Assembly (NCBI GenBank): GCA_905236365.1
Contig: CAJOPP010000206.1
Coordinates: forward strand, 1-9,108
Direction of reading: 5' to 3'
From: an uncultured Lachnospiraceae bacterium
GTDB lineage: Bacteria; Bacillota; Clostridia; Lachnospirales; Lachnospiraceae
Length of the DNA stretch: 9,108 bases
Shown: piece after piece, positions 5,341-9,108 of the stretch
Position numbering within the stretch: the stretch's first letter is position 1
How the letters are laid out: every line of letters starts with the position of its first letter
Notes under the pieces: generated by a model
The model's database searches: none
Told to the model about the DNA's origin: nothing
The model's input: only the letters and a program-made list of their open reading frames with translations
Translations under genes and position numbers: made by a program

Positions 5341-8077
5341 TACAAATCAGATTGATAAAAAATTGGAATATGCTGGTATTAGTACTGTCCGTGTGGATAG
5401 TTATGAAAAACTAAAAAGAACAGTACATGTTCTAATAAAGGTTTCTTCAGAGCAAAGCGATTATATTGTACATAAACTTTGTGAGATAAATCCGTATATT
5501 GCAGCAGAATGCATTATAGATACAAAGAAATCTAATGCATACAAAGAACAAATTATTGAAGCTGTAAAGAAAGCAGATATTCCTGATATATTTAAGGTCA
5601 TCACCTTTTATAGGTATGATGAGTTCTCGGAATGTCAGAAAATATCATTACAGTTTTCAGTTGAGGATATAGATGTTGAGAATATATTCAAATCCTGGAA
5701 TGATTTTTGCCGGTTTGTTTGCTGGATTACCAGGACGGAAACAAAAATAGATTGGATATTTGACTTGATTAAGGAGAAAAATATATCTATATCTGCTCTA
5801 TATCAAAACAAACTAGAAACAAAACAGTTGCTAGATGCGTTGCTTGCTAACGGATATCTGGATAGTCTAAAAACTATTTTTAACAAAATAGGAATCGAGA
5901 ATTATTATGTTTTGTCAGAACATCGATATGAGGATATTCAGGGAATGTTTGATACAGATATGTCAAGCATTCCAGATCAGATTATTTATTGTTGGACCGA
6001 TAGTTTAAAACGTGGTGAGAATCTTTTTTCTTATTTTCATTTAAAAAATACTTTTTTAAAAAAAGATGCATCAAGAAGCCTGATAGCTCTTTTGTACGAG
6101 TATTTAGTCACAAGTGATGATGATAAGGAATTTATAGAAAGAGGTAAGGCTTTAAGTTCCAAAGAAAATAAAGCCAGGAGTTTAAGCAGGAAAAAGAAAT
6201 GGAGAAAAATTATAGCGGAGGCGCTTATCCTATGTGTTCAAAAATGTATTAAGGAGAAAAGGAATTTTGCCATACTTAAGGATATGATAGAGCCTATCAA
6301 TTTCTTTTCCTTTAATAATTCGATGGCGACGGGTCTTGATGTAATTGATGCAGAAAACATCAAAGTAGATGAGGTAGAGGCAAAGACGCTTTTTATTGAA
6401 TACGTTCAAGAAATGAAAAATACTGATGTGATGGATGTTTATTTGAACTCATATCTTAAATTTGTAATTTCTTTGGATATTGCTATTCGTATCGTATTTG
6501 AAAACGTATCGAAGGAAAACTTCAATTCATATTTGAATAAAGCAGTATTTCCTGCAAAAATATCACATAAGGACTCCGAGAAGGTAATTATTCGATTAAG
6601 AAACCTTTCTTCTAGAGCTTATACTCCGGAAAGAGACTCCATCCTTTGTGAAGAAATCGCAAAAAACGAAAAAATATTCGCAAGATTTCAATTTGATGAG
6701 GAGATAGGGCTTGTTGTCAGTTGCATAGGAAACGATGCTGATAAATTAAAGAATACTAGCAATTATTCTGAATTAACTACAGAGTATATAAAAGACATAA
6801 AGGATATTGCTGCAGGTAATATCACAGAAGTTGTTTATAATCATTTGTCTTTGCATTCAGAAGTCCCGATGGGGTATGTCAAGCATTACTTTAGCGAATT
6901 ATTAGATAGTCTTGGCCGTATAGAAGATATCAATGCTTTTAAGAAAACTATTATTGCCTTGAACTGGAATAAAAAGTATTTATATGCTCCAGGAAGGGTA
7001 TACGAATCGACAGATGTGGAGTTTTTTGCTAAGTATAATCAGGAAGCATTAAAAGTATTAAAAAGAATTTATGAAGCTGGTTTATCAGAAAGCGATGTCA
7101 TATCTGTGTATATGAATTCCTTCTTCAAATTAACAAATACGATTAAGGACTTGAGGTTTTTAAAAAACATAGATATAGAAACTGTTAGGAAAAAGTATGT
7201 TTTTGTTGGGAACAATCGGAATGGAAAAATAAGATTAGTATCGGTTAAAGATATTGATGATGCAATTTATGAATACCCGGTTGCTGATAAATTTAAAAAG
7301 ATAGATTCTTACATTTACAGGTTAAAGAGATATGACTCAAGTAGTCTTGAATTTGAGTTTTGTGAAGATAAGACAATAGAATATGTTTTGCCGAGTGGAA
7401 TTAAAAGAATGCTTAGAGCTTACAATACTATAAGCAGTAACACTTCTGTTGGAAGATATGAGTATGAATATATAAAAATGATATCATCAGATTTTTTCCT
7501 GGATGATAATGAAGTTTGTAGAAAAGTTTCGGATTGCACTATAAAGGCAACGCAGATTAGATATAAAAGTTTTCAAAGCTTAAACACGATGATTGCCAAT
7601 TTGGGGAACGCAAATATTTACGGAGAGGATTTTTTTCCGATATTGATGTACTCAAAAATATCTCATTTCTCTAATGATGAATATGACATGGCAAAACGTC
7701 TTTGTTATTCATTTATAAGAAATAGCGAAGACATATCGCAAGCGCTCCATTTATTTATTAACACATATGTTAAAGGAAAAGTTTCCTTTAGTGACTATTT
7801 TAGGATGTGTGAAGAAAGCAAATTGAATAGAAATCCATGCGAGCATTACATGAATGCAGTTGCGATAATACATGTTAATGGAAATAATGTCATTTTTAGT
7901 TTTGTAGATATTTCCATAGAGGATATCGATGTGTCCCAAATTTCCCATTATATTGATAAAACTAAGGATGGAAGCAGGTATTACGTAAGAATAAAAATTC
8001 AATTTGATGGGGATTTCAAAACAAGCGTTTGTTCTATTTGGAATGTAGACAGAACAGAAAAATATAGCGTCGAATAA
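5333..8077 (+). CDS. Large helical protein, probable sensor/partner subunit of the HEPN-NACHT protein
   Basis: 914 residues from TTG 5333, overlapping the NACHT gene by 8 nt in the +1 frame; no ATG is available near the N terminus. I recognise no named family for the whole protein. Residues about 15-62 contain SYEKLKRTVHVLIKV and INPYIAAECI, which resemble the first helices of the superhelical arm after the winged helix of NACHT proteins (nP-x-LAxxCI). The middle (about 70-610) looks like an irregular helical repeat solenoid with many charged residues and a basic patch SLSRKKKWRK. Two stretches, about 618-690 and 836-914, look beta-rich and could be small barrel or OB-like folds; this is weak. 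No signal peptide, membrane segment, Walker motif or nuclease motif is seen. Codon use and AT-richness match the NACHT gene, so the two travelled together. It most likely senses an invader or holds the NTPase inactive; this is inference. Confidence 0.72.
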   Translation: MINTNQIDKKLEYAGISTVRVDSYEKLKRTVHVLIKVSSEQSDYIVHKLCEINPYIAAECIIDTKKSNAYKEQIIEAVKKADIPDIFKVITFYRYDEFSECQKISLQFSVEDIDVENIFKSWNDFCRFVCWITRTETKIDWIFDLIKEKNISISALYQNKLETKQLLDALLANGYLDSLKTIFNKIGIENYYVLSEHRYEDIQGMFDTDMSSIPDQIIYCWTDSLKRGENLFSYFHLKNTFLKKDASRSLIALLYEYLVTSDDDKEFIERGKALSSKENKARSLSRKKKWRKIIAEALILCVQKCIKEKRNFAILKDMIEPINFFSFNNSMATGLDVIDAENIKVDEVEAKTLFIEYVQEMKNTDVMDVYLNSYLKFVISLDIAIRIVFENVSKENFNSYLNKAVFPAKISHKDSEKVIIRLRNLSSRAYTPERDSILCEEIAKNEKIFARFQFDEEIGLVVSCIGNDADKLKNTSNYSELTTEYIKDIKDIAAGNITEVVYNHLSLHSEVPMGYVKHYFSELLDSLGRIEDINAFKKTIIALNWNKKYLYAPGRVYESTDVEFFAKYNQEALKVLKRIYEAGLSESDVISVYMNSFFKLTNTIKDLRFLKNIDIETVRKKYVFVGNNRNGKIRLVSVKDIDDAIYEYPVADKFKKIDSYIYRLKRYDSSSLEFEFCEDKTIEYVLPSGIKRMLRAYNTISSNTSVGRYEYEYIKMISSDFFLDDNEVCRKVSDCTIKATQIRYKSFQSLNTMIANLGNANIYGEDFFPILMYSKISHFSNDEYDMAKRLCYSFIRNSEDISQALHLFINTYVKGKVSFSDYFRMCEESKLNRNPCEHYMNAVAIIHVNGNNVIFSFVDISIEDIDVSQISHYIDKTKDGSRYYVRIKIQFDGDFKTSVCSIWNVDRTEKYSVE

Positions 8078-8104
8078 TCCTGATTACTATAACCACTTAT
8101 GTTT

Positions 8105-8110
8105 GGAGGG
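8105..8110 (+). promoter_or_regulatory. Ribosome binding site of the GLUG protein gene
   Basis: GGAGGG lies 6 nt before ATG 8117, a near-ideal site that fixes the start. The gap from the preceding stop codon is only 39 nt and shows no terminator hairpin or clear promoter, so readthrough from the NACHT operon is possible. Confidence 0.8.
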
Positions 8111-8116
8111 AACATT

Positions 8117-9108
8117 ATGAAAACTCGTAGATCCTATCGAGCTGCATTAGGAATTACTTTTCTCCTGATTTGTTGTTTTTTATGCCTTCATCCAATACAG
8201 TCTAGGGCTGCTGACAACATAATACGAATCCGTACAGCCGAAGATTTATACAACATTAATTACAATTTGTCAGGTAATTATGTTTTGGCAAATGATATAG
8301 ATCTTTCTTCTGTTACTGCGCCCGGAGGAGCATATGATTTTAACGGCAATGGTTGGGCGCCGATCGGAGGAGGCGGATCTTATTCTTGGGGTAAGTTCAC
8401 GGGTACTTTTGATGGATGCGGTCATTCCATTTCGGGAATGCGGATAGATCTTGTCAATGGTTTGGCAGGTGTTACACAGTATTATATTGGGCTTTTTGCC
8501 AATAATGCTGGCGTTATAAAGAACCTTACAGTTCAAAACTGTAACATAAGGATTGCATTAAATGATGATTGCAGTTCAGTTGTAGGGGGAATTGCTGCCA
8601 GAAATGAAGGATTGATAAAAAACTGTTTGGTTTCCGGGTCAATTGTAAATGTATACAGACGAGTTACAGCTGGCGGAATATGCGGAATAAGCGACAATGC
8701 TGTAATAGAGAGATGTACAAACTATTGCACAATACAAAAATTAGCCGGAAATTACTATTCTTTTGTGGGGGGGATAGTTGGTATCACTAATACCGTGAAT
8801 GAGAAGATCCAGTATTGTGCGAACATGGCAGATTTAACCCTACAAAAAGGAGGATATGTAGGAGGCATCGCAGGTAACTGCGCGGGCATTATTAATGATT
8901 GCTTTAATGCTGGAAACTTAAGCTGTAATGCAGAATATGATTCGCAGGAAATACTTTATGGAATTGGTGGAAATACTGTCACTAACTGTTATAACTTTGG
9001 AATGTTGTCCGGTTATTGTGATTATCCAATAACATACCCCTTCGCAACTAACGTAGATATAAAAGTATCAAATTGCTACTATAAAAATGGCACATCTATG
9101 ATAACACA
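8117..9108 (+). CDS. Secreted GLUG-repeat surface protein (3'-partial)
   Basis: The frame stays open from ATG 8117 to the window end, giving 330 residues. Residues 1-31 form a signal peptide: basic MKTRRSYR, a hydrophobic core (LGITFLLICCFLCL), and likely cleavage after SRA or RAA. The mature start has the classic lead-in of GLUG proteins: TAEDLYNI, LSGNYVLANDIDL, GWAPIG, FTGTFDGCGHSISGM, GLFANNAGVIKNL. GLUG-type units then begin near residues 157 (GGIAARNEGLIKNC), 186 (GGICG), 218 (GGIVG), 249 (GGIAGNCAGIINDC) and 282 (GIGG). Such repeats build a right-handed beta-helix in adhesins and other extracellular proteins of Clostridia; some relatives carry further Ig, LRR or peptidase domains downstream. 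Its own C-terminal domains lie outside the window. It resembles the upstream surface protein in lifestyle, not the defence pair next to it, and is less AT-rich than that pair. Confidence 0.88.
   Translation, partial: MKTRRSYRAALGITFLLICCFLCLHPIQSRAADNIIRIRTAEDLYNINYNLSGNYVLANDIDLSSVTAPGGAYDFNGNGWAPIGGGGSYSWGKFTGTFDGCGHSISGMRIDLVNGLAGVTQYYIGLFANNAGVIKNLTVQNCNIRIALNDDCSSVVGGIAARNEGLIKNCLVSGSIVNVYRRVTAGGICGISDNAVIERCTNYCTIQKLAGNYYSFVGGIVGITNTVNEKIQYCANMADLTLQKGGYVGGIAGNCAGIINDCFNAGNLSCNAEYDSQEILYGIGGNTVTNCYNFGMLSGYCDYPITYPFATNVDIKVSNCYYKNGTSMIT

Noticed and set aside
8270..8536. Minus-strand open frame of 88 codons
   Set aside because: It is antisense to the GLUG protein gene, whose signal peptide and repeats are unambiguous.

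Overview
The window looks like chromosome of a gut- or rumen-type Clostridia (Bacillota), most likely Lachnospiraceae-like. This rests on AT-rich genes with strong GGAGG-type ribosome binding sites, and on two large secreted proteins built from modules common in that group: BspA-type leucine-rich repeats, bacterial Ig-like and FN3 domains, a CxxC 'PTC...CSVCG' module, and GLUG repeats. No rRNA, tRNA, CRISPR array or intact transposase is visible. All genes are on the + strand.

Region 1 (1-3447) is the 3' part of a very large surface-protein gene, open at the left edge. In order it has BspA-type LRRs, an Ig-like domain, a papain-like cysteine-peptidase domain with a visible Cys/His/Asp set, a long unassigned beta-rich stretch, a Big_2-type Ig domain, a CxxC module, an FN3 domain and a lysine-rich terminal Ig domain. 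Base composition changes sharply along the gene, which suggests a mosaic origin.

Region 2 (3448-3639) is a relatively GC-rich spacer with degenerate tandem repeats of about 22 bp. It may be the remnant of an insertion-sequence end. It separates the surface gene from region 3.

Region 3 (3640-8077) is a two-gene, very AT-rich cassette with overlapping reading frames. The first gene encodes a 566-residue STAND NTPase with a NACHT-type ATPase core (Walker A, Walker B and sensor motifs all visible) and an N-terminal domain carrying an R-N-x3-H motif typical of HEPN ribonucleases. The second encodes a 914-residue protein of no recognised family, starting at a TTG that overlaps the end of the first gene by 8 nt. 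Its first ~70 residues read like the continuation of the NACHT protein. The pair therefore resembles one HEPN-NACHT-sensor protein (Avs/bNACHT-like architecture) split into an effector/ATPase subunit and a sensor subunit. An anti-phage or abortive-infection role is an inference from architecture.

Region 4 (8117-9108) is the 5' part of a secreted GLUG-repeat, beta-helix-type surface protein with a clear signal peptide, running off the right edge. The probable defence pair thus sits between two surface-protein genes, an arrangement suggestive of an accessory-gene insertion.
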